From Cryptomeria japonica (Eukaryota; Streptophyta; Pinopsida; Cupressales; Cupressaceae), in the NCBI RefSeq assembly GCF_030272615.1, contig NC_081412.1, positions 476,045,657-476,109,656 of the forward strand: DNA of 64,000 nucleotides, written 5' to 3'. Shown here in pieces: positions 23,441 to 33,854 of the stretch (positions within the stretch are counted from its first letter, which is position 1; each line of letters starts with the position of its first letter). Below the pieces are notes generated by a model. That model was not told where the DNA came from, searched no databases, and saw only the letters and a list, made by a program, of their open reading frames with translations. Position numbers and translations under genes: made by a program.

Positions 23441-23640
23441 GCCTCATTCGCACTTATAGAGTTGGAATTAATGTCGAATCGTGTGAATTGATTGTAGAAC
23501 TAAGCTCAGAAAACACATTGATGGTAGAGCATTGATGATCTTGTCTCTCGATGACGGAGTAGGATGTGAGGAGTATTGATTATTTATTCATTTATGATGG
23601 CCATTTCTATTAAAAATGTTTAAGAGTTCTTTGAGAGAGT

Positions 23641-24081
23641 GTGTTGCAGAGAGTAGGGGCTAATATTGAATTGAAGGGGTTTTGGCACTGTTGCAGAGGG
23701 AACATGGAAGCTAATTTCACATTCAAAATAGAGAAGAAATTAGTTCCCTTCATGGGAAAAGTGTCGGATAAGAGATTGAAAGGCCTATTCCTATTCAAGG
23801 ATGAAAGTCTTGTGGATGCGGTGAAGCTCTTTCTTGGAGAGGAGATTATCCATATCAGTCACAGATACAAGACTAATATGGAAATATATTTCCTTATTAT
23901 TGCATGGGGATTAGAATTTGAAGAGGATGTGGACAAGGTGAAGAGGGCCTTGCAAACTTTAATTACGGCAGAATACCTAGAAGGGATGGATTCAATTTGG
24001 GAGTGGGTTTCACCATTTCTGAAGGGTTGGGGGAGCCTGCGGACCCACTACCCTTTGTTCCCTAGCAAGAGGATGAGTTGA
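23641..24081 (+). pseudogene. Unrecognised 146-codon ORF in the 9.2-kb element
   Basis: Open frame with balanced, protein-like composition (KIEKKLVPFMGKVSDKRLKG, FLFKDESLVDAVKLFLGEEI, AWGLEFEEDVDKVKRAL). No transmembrane segment or signal peptide is seen. The ORF starts at TTG, so the true start may lie upstream or the protein may be a fragment. After the stop at 24081 a T-rich segment ends in AATAAAATATC (24238-24248), a possible poly(A) region. I recognise no family. It may be a captured host exon or an old transposon-encoded protein. Confidence 0.35.
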
Positions 24082-24539
24082 AGATGAGATGTAGATATCT
24101 CGCAAGAAGAGGATGGGAGGCGGGTATTAAGGTTTGTTTCAAAGTTGGCTTCAATGGTGGTAGGTATAGATAGATGGATTGGATGGAGGTTATTTAATGA
24201 CTCCAATCTTTTTGTAATCTCTTTTAAATATTTAAATCAATAAAATATCATATTACGTACTGGTAGGTCCAAAAAGTGACAATCTGATAAACCCTAATAG
24301 TAAATAGATGTGCAAGGCCAACACCCATTATAATATATTCTGGTTCCCCCAAAATAATGAAAGATTCTCCAAAATAAATCATTTGAACAAAAAAAATTTA
24401 TAAGTGAATAGCTGGGTAGGGATAGCACCCATTATATTAAGATTGAAAAAAAAATAGTATTTGGCTTGTAGCTGAAAATACATTCCCAGTAGCATTTCCA
24501 ATGATCACCCATAACAAACCATAACCCACAATATAAAAT

Positions 24540-25450
24540 TCAAAAATCAAAACATAACAAAGCATCTGCACCATACTTCAAGGCTAGGAGACATTCCCAG
24601 TCCGCGTTGTCGCCTCCGCAACTTCACGTTCCTTCCTGACTTTCTTGGCTTGTAAGATGAGGGGGAAATCTTGTCCGCATTTAGTACGAGCTTCACCTAC
24701 TACAATTTCCTCCACACCGTGTTTTTCATCCTCAATCCATTCCTCTCCACTCCCTAGCTCCAACTCCCCTATAATCTCAGCCACATCCTCCTCATCAATT
24801 TCATCTTCACCTACCAACCCTTCAGTGGTTAGGTAGTCCCAATGCTAATCATCATCCTCGGGTTCCTTGATTTTGGCTACATACATGAGGAAATTGATAC
24901 TGCATAGTATATCACTCCTTCATGCCTGCAACAACTATACATCTTGTGTTGGCACAATTGAAAATTTAAAAACCCTTCAAATGTAATAGTTATGTGGGAG
25001 GGAAATCAGGAGGTTGTCATCCACATAGTCAATGACTGCATCAATGTCGTGCAAATATGCATGCTCGAACACCAACTGGGTGAGTTTTTTGCCAACTCCT
25101 TGGAAACCCTGACATATAAAAATATGGCAAGAAAAAAGGTCGGAATGTCCAAACTGACCCTATGCCTATGATACGCCATTAGAAACTCCAACCCTAGCAC
25201 TATCTTGACCACATGGATTATGTATGGGTGGTCATTCACTAAGACCCCCCTAGTTGTTTATCTGTGACTTCACCTACAAACAATATTTGTGGTTTCGTTG
25301 CCATGAGCATAATTGGTGTGTCCATCACTCCCACCTTAGTGTTTCCAACTCAAACATGTAATGTGAAAATATTGTAATACTCCAATGCCCAATTTAAAGG
25401 CATTCGATCAGCTTCAACATAAATGTCTCATTAAATGCACACTTACCATA
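24540..25450 (-). pseudogene. Unrecognised minus-strand coding remnants
   Basis: Two readable segments. 25006-25239 (HPYIIHVVKIVLGLEFLMAY, VSLDIPTFFLAIFLYVR) is hydrophobic and might continue, through stops, into 24584-24817. The latter is very acidic (GEDEIDEEDVAEIIGELELG). A hydrophobic block followed by an acidic tail suggests one broken gene. The plus-strand frame 24645-24836 is a shadow of the acidic part. No domain is recognised. Confidence 0.3.
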
Positions 25451-25599
25451 AGTTGCCTCGTGTGATATATATTAATAGTACATATATCTTATTTTTTTAT
25501 TTTTCTAATTTTTGATACAAGTACATAAACCCACAAACAAAATTTCACTTTCACAAGAGATTTGTAAAGAAAAACAACAAATTACATTCTAGAGACTAT

Positions 25600-28500
25600 A
25601 TCTGTAGTAATTGTCATGACAGGTCATAAACTAATTAATATTGTTGAAGGAGTATATACATTCTTCATTGTGCAAGACTCCACATTCTAGCTTAGACACT
25701 ACTACTATACACTTTCCCAAAGAGACCAAGATTCCCTCCAAAAAACTCTCTTAATTACAGCCTTCGAATTACTTTTATAAGAGTACAGAATACAACAAGC
25801 TTCAAGCTGTATACGATTGCCATGTTCTCATTTGACATATGTTTGCTTTATATGCATGGAAATGATATATTCCCAATATGAAACCTAAAATAGAATAGGA
25901 CAACTTATCAAACCATATGACTAAAACTATCATGAAACTATCATGGATCACAGTGAAGAATAAAATATTGTTGAAATTCAACTGCTTGAGCTGCACCACC
26001 ATAAAATTGTTGATAACTTTATGGATGCAAGATTCTAACTAAAAAAACTAGAGGAGTTTTACGGATGCAAGATTCTAGATATAAAAACTAGAGGATGAGC
26101 TCCACAAAAACTAGTGGATGAGCTCCAAAGATGGGCATTGTAATCAGAATAGGGGTCCGACTTTAGTTATCAATTTTAACTAAACAAGCTCTTTTCTAGA
26201 GCTGACTCTTCCATGTCCTCATGTTTCTCCTCCTTACTCCCTCTCACTCCTAGGCTTCAGGAGATGAGGGGCTAAATGTAGGAATCCAGGGAAAGGTCAT
26301 CTGTAGATACAAATGGCCTTTTAAAATCCCTTTAGCTACCTCCTTCGATTTGAAAGTCCCTTTAGCTACAAAGCAATCTATTATGCTACTATAAACACAG
26401 CCTTCCTAAAATATTCTCCACCTGGTGTCATTAAACCTATATCTTATGAACACACAAGAAACATCTACATATGGGCATTCCATTTCTGATATTGTTCTTG
26501 AACAAGTGTAGAGGGAAATATTTATAATTCTCCTTGATCAACTCAACTCCTACCAATTTATGAAAAACCTCGAAGCTCTAAATTTAGAAGTTCTAAATAT
26601 TCCTTTTCACCTTTTTGCCTTTACAAAGAATCATAACTCTTCATGCTAGCATGCAACTCTTCATGCCACCTAAAGAAAGGATCAAAACTCATCAGTCTGC
26701 TATAATCATTTAACGACCAATTCAATATTTTCTTCAAGAAAAAGCTAACATACGTACCCATGCAACTCTTCATCAAAATGACAAGCATAAAGTTCTTTGA
26801 CAGGAGGAGTGTTTTCTATGCGAAAAGATCGCTTAGAATCTGAGATGAAGATTTCATATGTACTAAAAAGTACATTTCTAATTCCAATGGATATGAAATA
26901 CACTTTCTATATGGGTTATTTTCCAAAAAAAAATGTGAAAGATGCACCTTAATTATTCTACATTTAATTGGACTTTGATTTTGATGTATTTCTGAAACAA
27001 AGGAAATCGCACTTTGATTTTGATGTATTTCTGAAACAAATCTCGAAGTCAATATGAGATCAAGAATGCAAACCTAAGTAGCAGATAATTTCATAATAGT
27101 GAGTCACCTAAATATTAATGCCTAGCGTTAACACAACTTCATGTGTAGTTGCACAAATTATTCTTATAGATCCATTACATTACTCCAAACTTACAATAAC
27201 TTGCAAATAGAATGTAATTCCTTCCTTGAAGGAAATCCACATTCACATTACGTAGTCAAACATTGACAATGAAATTTCCAGGACAAATCAAAATATCTTT
27301 AATATTATGATTCACCATTCATGTAATATCTGAAAGTACAAATGAAGACAATGTTAGCAACAATAATAAATATAGTAGTCTATTCATGAACTAATTGAAA
27401 AACTATTGAAAGAAAGTGTACATTCTTTCACCATGAAACCATCCTACACACTAGACAAGAAAAATCCCCGTTTCTAGTTCTACTCTCCCCAGAGATGAGA
27501 AAATTACAAAATCCTTCTTTACGACCTTGATATTCCTTTTATAATCATAAGGAATGCAACAAGCTACCGACATTTTCCAAGAATGTGTAGCATGTATTGC
27601 AATGTAAAACCTCGAGGCTAATATTCATGAAAGCTTTGGTTTAGAGACATAGAAAGCTTCCATGAATATGAACTACCTTATGAGCCATGCCACTATCGCA
27701 CATTTGTGGTTATTGATGTAGAGAATACCAGGATACAAGATTCTCATTGAATTTCTTGGTAGGAGAGAAATTTGAGAGTTTTGATCAAGCAGGGATGCTT
27801 GACTCCAAAACCGCATCTCATGTGTCTTCACCCAACTTTCTCTCTACATTCTACACATTATAAGGGGGACATGGCAGTTGCTAGAGAGATCAAAATTATT
27901 TGCATCTGCAGTCGAAGCCTATAGTTGCACTTAAGCCTTTTAATAACCCTCTAGTTATCTTTGGCTATTTTAATAACCCTTTGGCTACAAGGTAAGTCAT
28001 CAATTTTATTTACTTCATGGCATCTACAAACCTTCAACCATATCTCCTTATGCCAGAATTCAGTTGCACCTTCTATGCACTTCATTTTAAAACCTCTACA
28101 AGAAAACAACAACACTTCCAAAAAACTTATCTCTAGAAAATATTTATCTTCTACATTTTGAAATGTAGCATGTGAATGATATAACTTCTATCTTCTACAT
28201 TCTGAAATACAACATGCAAATAATGACCCTATTTCTCAATTTGTGAAGTGGTGGCGATTGACTATCAGGTCTTACTTTTGATTATTCCACATACTATATT
28301 AATTTGTGTGAGATATACTTTTCTCTCATTCCACAAGAAATGTTTCATTCCAATAGTCCTGACACCTATACATGACTCACAAACCTCAACCCAGATTAAT
28401 ACCGGTAGCTTCTCATTGAATATTAGATATGTGTTATCCTCTGTATTTTTCTTCCTCTGACACATGCAGTGTTTTGAGTTTTCTATACAAAAGGATAGCA

Positions 28501-28700
28501 AAAAATCATCATCAAGATTTCATACATGCCAAAATGAAGCTTTCTAAATGATTTCATATGGATATGTGGGACACTTACAACTAAGATGTGATGTGTTTTC
28601 TATATTAGTTTTTTTCTCCAATTAGTAATGGAAGATTAGCCTTAATTATTCTATATTTTTTATATGATTGAAAAACATTCGCCAATGTAATTATTATTTT
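25600..28700. repeat. ~1.3-kb segment present twice, ~1.7 kb apart
   Basis: 25600-26990 and 27330-28700 match collinearly at moderate identity. Shared blocks include GTATATACATTCTT/GTGTACATTCTTTCACC (25650, 27420), TTACTTTTATAAGAGTACAG/TTCCTTTTATAATCATAAGG (25770, 27535), CCCTTTAGCTACAAAG/CCCTTTGGCTACAAGG (26350, 27975), GATTTCATATG (26850, 28550) and CACCTTAATTATTCTACAT/AGCCTTAATTATTCTATAT (26945, 28635). No coding frame is conserved between the copies. The duplication is internal to the 9.2-kb element. Confidence 0.65.
26972..27040. repeat. 39-bp tandem duplication
   Basis: ACTTTGATTTTGATGTATTT followed by CTGAAACAAA is present twice in tandem, at 26972 and 27011. Confidence 0.85.
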
Positions 28701-29045
28701 TACCCAAAAATAATGAATGATTCGCCTTAATTTTTCCATATTTTTCATGCAATATGAACAAATTCATCGATATAATTATTATTTTTTCCCCAAAATAATG
28801 AAATATTCACCTTAATTATTTTTAAAAAATCACGCCAAAAAAAAGATTCACCAATAAAATTAATTTTTTTTCCCAAAAAGAATGAAAAGTTCACCTTAAT
28901 TTTCATACAATTCTTACGCAGCTAAGAAAAATTCACAAACGAAATTTAATATTTTTCCCCTATTAAAAAAAAAATCGCCAAAAAAATTAATATGTTCCCC
29001 CAAAATATTGAAAGATTTACCAAGATTTTACATCTTTACCCAGGG
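28660..29045. repeat. Subterminal repeats of the 9.2-kb element
   Basis: Several degenerate copies, ~80-110 bp apart, of a unit containing ATTCGCCAAT.TAATTATTAT, CCCAAAATAATGAA and ATTCACCTTAATT. They begin near 28677, 28752 and 28845, with weaker copies near 28930 and 28977. The same CCCCCAAAATAATGAAAGATT phrase occurs at 24347. Repeats next to a terminus are typical of TIR transposons and could be transposase binding sites. G/C runs are clustered at 29041-29050. Confidence 0.6.
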
Positions 29046-29082
29046 GGGGGTGGTTTCTTAAAGTTATCCCTAGTTTCAACCA

Positions 29083-29990
29083 TAGCTTTGAAAATCTTGA
29101 ACTTCTCCAATGCTTCAGACTTCTCTCTTAATAAGGTAACCCACATCATTTTTGAATAATCATCAATCAACAACATAAAATACCTGTCACCCTACAAGCT
29201 TCTCACTCTAGAAGGACCACATAGATTAGTATGTATAAGATCCAACAATCCATTAGAATTATACTATTTTCTCTTATAAGTAACTCTTGTTTGCTTCCCT
29301 AATTGGCATTCCTTACATATCGGATTAGAAGACATTATTAACTTTAGTAGATATCTCACCACTTGAGTAGAACTTATCTTAACCATGCAATCAAAAATTA
29401 CATGACACATTCTTCTATGCCATAACCAACTTTCATCTATCTGAGCAATCAAACAAATTTTGCCACCAGCATTCAAGTGAAAGATATTACCTTTAGTCTT
29501 TGCCCCTGATGCAATCTCAGTTCTAGAGCTACTCAAGATCTCACATTTGTCATTCTTGAATTGCAAGTTATATCCGTTATCAACCATCTAACCAACACTC
29601 AAAATATTATGCTTTAAACCTTCAACATACAACACATCATCAATATTGTTCTTACCATCAAAAGAAATAGAACCTCTACCATGGATTACACAAGCTTTGT
29701 TATCACGAAATCTTACTATACCACCATCAAACTTTTCTAAATTTACAAATTTACTCTTATCACCCATCATATGATGAGAGCAACCATTGTAAATTACCCA
29801 TTCATCTTTCTCCTCAACTTTAGCAGCCAAACCTTTCTCCTCATTAATGTAGCTTGTAGAATTTGGAGCTATAGGATCATCTTCCTCGATAGAAATGAAC
29901 ACAAATTCATCTCCTAAATTTCCCTTATTAGACTCATCATCTGTCACACCTTCATCAATTATGTAATAACACTTCTTCTGATATTTAGGC
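29083..29990 (-). pseudogene. Copia-2 protease and integrase N-terminal half
   Basis: The frame 29588-30121 carries the protease in its C-terminal half. The active site reads YNGCSHHM where DSGCSHHM is expected, so the catalytic Asp is lost. GRGSISFDG and KHNILSVG follow. 29264-29587 holds the GAG-pre-integrase region with LWHRRMCH and CKECQLGKQT, i.e. the HHCC zinc module. 29083-29260 continues into the integrase core (IDDYSKMMWVTLLREKSEAL, FKAMVET) and stops at the transposon insertion. The rest of the enzyme is at 18851-19842. Confidence 0.85.
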
Positions 29991-30920
29991 TTATATGGCT
30001 TAAATCGCTTCTTAGGATTTCTATCTCTTTTTGGATACCTTGATGCAAAATGTCCTATCTTATTACATGAAAAACATTTAAGAGCTAACTTTCCTTCATA
30101 CTTACCACCACCTTTAAACAATCTTCTAGCAATAAGTTATTCAAGCTCCTCAAGCTCTCTTTCTTTATCTTCCATCTCTTTCTCATATCTGGATACTCTT
30201 GTAGAACTTTCTCTTAGATCATATCTCTACTTCCTTAAAACAATAGCTTTGAATGCAGATTCATCTTTAGGAAGAGAGTGTCCAAACTCACTCAGCTCAA
30301 AAGTAGCAAGTTTACCAATCAATATGTATCTCATCACATTTGTCACAGTCTGGATCTCATCAATAGAAGCAGCTTTATGTTTGTAAGCAGGAGGCAAGGA
30401 TCTCAACACTTTAGCAATAATCTTAGATTCTTTTAGTACTCCACTGACACATCTGATTCCACACACAAGCTCATTCACTTTCTTCATAAAAGAAGTAATG
30501 TTCTCATCTTCACTCATCTTCAAGTTCTCATATTTTCTCTTCAAGCTTTGCAACTTAGCAATCTTCACATGACTATCACCTTCATTCAAGGTCTCAAATT
30601 TTATTCATAAGCAGTCTCTAAGTCCATCACATTAGTCATTTTAGAATCTGTCAAGGCACTCAACAATGCTTTCTTAGCTCTAATATTGAACTTTTCTTTA
30701 TTTATCTCATCCGAAGTAGTAGGACCATTCTGAGGAACATTATATACATTTTTAGTAATCTTCTAGTACTCCTCTCCAATGCATATCAAATGACATTGCA
30801 TCCATCTTTTTCAGAGAATGTAGTTCGTTCCAGCAAATATCAAACTATCCTTCTTGAAAGCAAAGTTGTCATCTCGGATCTCCTCAAGCTGTCAAGATTC
30901 TTATAGAGGATCTAGCTTTG
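29990..30920 (-). pseudogene. Copia-2 gag remnant
   Basis: 30227-30589 is the UBN2-type capsid region (LQSLKRKYENLKMSEDENIT, then KVLRSLPPAYKHKAASI), fairly well kept. The following frame (start at 30121) has CFSCNKIGHFASRYP. The last zinc ligand of the CCHC knuckle is Tyr instead of Cys. A stop and shift around 30140-30230 separates the two. The N-terminus toward the PBS is degraded. Confidence 0.85.
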
Positions 30921-30928
30921 ATAGCAAT
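30911..30928 (-). other. Copia-2 primer binding site (degenerate)
   Basis: The minus strand reads ATTGCTATCAAAGCTAGA immediately after the 5' LTR. It corresponds to TGGTATCAGAGC of initiator tRNA-Met with two changes. Confidence 0.65.
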
Positions 30929-32231
30929 TGTTGGCAAAAATTCAGCATACTGAGAGGGGGGGTGAATCAGTTTGGTCAAAAACTTACTACAACTTAAACC
31001 ACAAATCAGATCTGATGATTAACAGTTTAAAGCATGAAACAATACCACATCAATAACATAAATAACGCAAATAATTTTGATGTGGAAAACCCGATTAAGG
31101 GAAAAAACACGCTAGGAACTTACCCACAATGAGATAATACCCTATTAGGAGTAAATAAAATATTATGATGGGGAATGCACATGCATTCAGGAACACTACC
31201 TAGAGCTCACTATTTAGATAAGAAACCCAAAAGGGCTACAACCCTTAGGTAAGGCTCACTACCTTACAGGAAGTTTCACTGACTTACAAAAGCATTCAGA
31301 TTACATCCAGAGAATCATGAACTAATGAAATAGCATCTCAACATGCTTGAGTACAGTTTTGTATAAGCTCACTATAAAATCTTCTCTGCAACACACTTCT
31401 TTACATAGCTTCGTACAACTTTCCTACTACTGAATGATTGATATAATATTCACACATAGCATGATAACCCTCAATGATTATTACATTCATTTATACAAGT
31501 CATCAACCCATGAAATAGAGGTCAGCTTAACACATGCTACATATTATAAAAATATAATTGCACACGCTATAACAAATGTATGTGGACCAAAACAACCACT
31601 GTGAATATGAAACACCTCCAAGAATTATGCCTCGATCATCTGTTGTACGCTACCACATCATGAATGTCACATAACATGAAGAACATCATTGGACAAGGAA
31701 ACATCTTCAATAACTCATGCATTAATCAATGCAGATTGCCAATATGCATAGAACACGATCTAGAAACATTCATAAGCAATGTGAATTACACCACAACAAC
31801 CGAAACATTATCATCTCTCTATCGAAGCTCAAGAACACCAACATGACTGAATCTTAACCTAAAAGATTCGCTTGTGGATGAACCAATTTAACTAAGGACA
31901 CACATTAAAACATAATTCCAGAGCAATACACATGGATTTACCAAAACCTAACAACACTCAATAACTAAAAAAACAAGTGGCATGTGGTAGGTATATCAAA
32001 TCACAAAACTCAATCAATTATTCATGCGGACCTCTAAAACTTTTTTTGAATCAACTAGAGGTAAGTATCTCAAAACCCATTAATCCAAACCATGTCATTT
32101 GCAACACACAGACTAAACCAACTCATTCAATTAGACTACAACATTGAAAAATTGATAGAACATATTCAACATATTCCTCTATCCAATAATTATCCCCATA
32201 TGTTGACATCAATGTCCAACAATCTCTAACA
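30929..32231 (-). repeat. Copia-2 5' LTR
   Basis: In plus orientation it starts TGTTGGCAAAAATTCAGCAT and ends GTCCAACAATCTCTAACA. It is collinear with 15729-17140 and about 110 bp shorter. It directly abuts the inverted LTR remainder at 32232, giving a tail-to-tail pair. Confidence 0.9.
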
Positions 32232-33376
32232 ATGTCAACATATTCGGACTCTGTGTATTCTAGTGTTGCAGTCAGATTAAGTGAGTTGGTGTATTTGATC
32301 AGTCATCTAGATTTTGTTGTACATTGCAATATCTTGGTTTGCAAATTTGGAAAACTGTTTGGGATGTTCTGGTGTGTCCTTAATTCAGATGGTTCATGAT
32401 TTGGAGGTCTGCAAGTGAATCTTTTAGTTTGACATTCATTGTAGTTAGTGTTCTTGAAGTTCAATATAATGATGATGAAGATTCTAGTAAGTGGTGTTGG
32501 TGCAGTTGTTTATGTGGTAATTCATGATGCTTGTGTGCATGTTTCTAAATTGTGGATTATTTGTGGGTGGTCTACATTGATCATGGTGCATGTTATTGAT
32601 GATTTTCCTTGAGGCAGTGGTGTTCTTCATGTTCTTGAGTGACATGATAATTGTAGCGTGTTGCAGATGTTTGAGGTATAATTATTGGAGGTGTTTCATA
32701 TTTGAGGTGTTGATTTAGGTCCATACTATGTCTTAGCTAACATTTTTTTGGTCCACATATAATGTTGTAATGTGTATGGTTGTATCTTTATAATATATGG
32801 TGTGTGTTGAGATGACCTTGAAAGATAGGTTGATAATATGTATAAATAAATGTAATATTGAACTGAGAGACGGATTTGTGTGTGCGAATACTATTGTGAT
32901 CTTTCGGAAGCATCGAAGTAGTGCGAAGAAGTGTAAAGAAGTGTGAAAGAGAAGAATATGTGATATGTCCCTAACCAAAACTATAACCAAGCATGAGGAG
33001 ATGTTATTATATCAGTTCATGATCTTCCAGATGTAATCATAATGTGTTTGTAAGATAGTAAGTCTTCCCTTGGTTGTTGTCTTTTGTTGTTTTTGAGTAG
33101 TGAGCTCTATGTAGTGTGCATGAATGCATCTAAATTCCCCATTATAATATTTCATATACTAACATGGTATCATCATATTGTGGATAGGTTCCCATCATGG
33201 TTTTTCCCTTGACCAGGTTTTCCACATCAAAAATCTTGGTGTTATGTGTGTTATTGATGTGGTGTTGATTTATGCTTTCACTGTTAATTATCAGATCTGA
33301 AATTGTATTTGAGTTAAGTAAAGTTTTTGATAAAACTGATTCACCCCCCTCTCAGTTTTCTACCTTGTTGCCAACA

Positions 33377-33854
33377 AAGTGGACCACACCACAATGCACT
33401 TCATCGACCAAAACAACAAGTTATCCATATGCCACAATCACCAAAGCAAAACCAAAACATTTAAGGTCAATCAGACCCGAAATGAACATATCCACAACCA
33501 CTGCTCTAGAGCACATCATCATGTCCTAGATTAGAATAGAAAAGATAAAGACATGAACATCATAAATCGAGGACATCGTCATCAAAACCAGAAATGCAGA
33601 GAAATGTGGAGCACATTAAACACTATCGAACACCATCATCACTATATACACTTACGAAGAACAACTTCTAGATCACCAAAACATAAGAGTGATATCCCAA
33701 GGAGATGTCCAACAACATACCAAAGCTTCATAACTACAACTACAACATATTAGAAATGTAGAGCACAAACTAATCATTGAAACATAGAATCAATATGTTG
33801 ACATCAATAACAACCATACTGACACATCATAAACTTCACATTTATAACAATCTT
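33377..33854 (-). repeat. Copia-1 5' LTR, second part, with both TSDs
   Basis: 33377-33381 is AAGTG, the right TSD of the plus-oriented LTR. 33382-33849 continues the copia-1 5' LTR (matching 11210-11672) and ends TTCACATTTATAACA. 33850-33854 ATCTT is the right TSD of copia-1. The frames at 33272-33529 and 33553-33753 cross this LTR and are not genes. Confidence 0.85.

Larger units (their letters stand above)
19853..29071. mobile_element. Putative Mutator-like (TIR) DNA element, 9.2 kb
   Basis: Precisely bounded by a 10-11 bp duplication (AGTTTCAACC[A]), the size class of Mutator-like elements. The left terminus reads AGGGTTTATCTTAGTGG and the right terminus, reverse complemented, AGGGATAACTTTAAGAAACC. 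Further in, the two sides share AAAATGGGGAATATATT (left) and ATTTTGGGGGAACATATT (right, reverse complement), so long degenerate inverted ends are likely. No transposase is recognisable, so it would be non-autonomous or decayed. The interior has a ~1.7-kb-offset duplication, terminal subrepeats, an LTR fragment and unrecognised ORFs that may be captured sequence. The boundaries are certain; the superfamily is inferred from TSD length and ends. Confidence 0.7.
15729..32231 (-). mobile_element. Copia-2: Ty1/copia element nested in an LTR of its own family
   Basis: LTR copies at 15729-17140 (3', next to the PPT) and 30929-32231 (5', next to the PBS) enclose gag, protease, integrase, RT and RNase H on the minus strand. 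The integrase is split by a 9.2-kb insertion (19853-29071). Removing that leaves an internal region of ~4.5 kb, normal for copia. The flanking five bases are AAGTT on the left and ATGTC on the right, which match at three of five positions and fit a decayed TSD: the interrupted LTR would read CATTG-ATGTC-AACATAT. Several catalytic residues are lost. Confidence 0.85.
15650..33376 (+). mobile_element. Plus-oriented copia LTR (probably solo) interrupted by copia-2
   Basis: Starts TGTTGGCATTGAGG at 15650 and ends TTGTTGCCAACA at 33376, flanked by a perfect AAGTG duplication (15645-15649 and 33377-33381). Only its own LTR is visible: 15650-15728 and 32232-33376, ~1.2 kb together. The sequence is the reverse complement of the copia-2 LTR family. 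For example, the plus strand at 32390-32450 matches the reverse complement of 31850-31920. No internal region in plus orientation exists, so it is best read as a solo LTR left by recombination, into which copia-2 jumped. Confidence 0.8.
10523..33849 (-). mobile_element. Copia-1: decayed Ty1/copia element split by nested insertions
   Basis: Both ends belong to one element on the minus strand. The 3' LTR is 10523-11672 and the internal region 11673-15026. The 5' LTR is 15027-15649, interrupted, and continues at 33382-33849. The continuation is shown by 33382 onward (GGACCACACCACAATGCACT...) matching the 3' LTR from ~11210, exactly where the 5' LTR breaks off at 15649. The element is bounded by TG...CA and a 5-bp TSD (ATCCT/ATCTT). 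Internal landmarks in minus orientation are PBS, gag with zinc knuckle, protease, integrase, RT, RNase H and PPT. The internal region is only 3.35 kb because about 1 kb between the integrase core and RT is deleted. All frames are broken. Confidence is high for the overall structure. Confidence 0.9.

Noticed and set aside
32733-32990. Minus-strand ORF of 85 codons
   Set aside because: Lies inside the solo LTR; no retroelement or host motif.
33382-33849. Initially taken for an independent LTR fragment
   Set aside because: It continues the interrupted copia-1 5' LTR exactly, with AAGTG and ATCTT duplications at its two ends.
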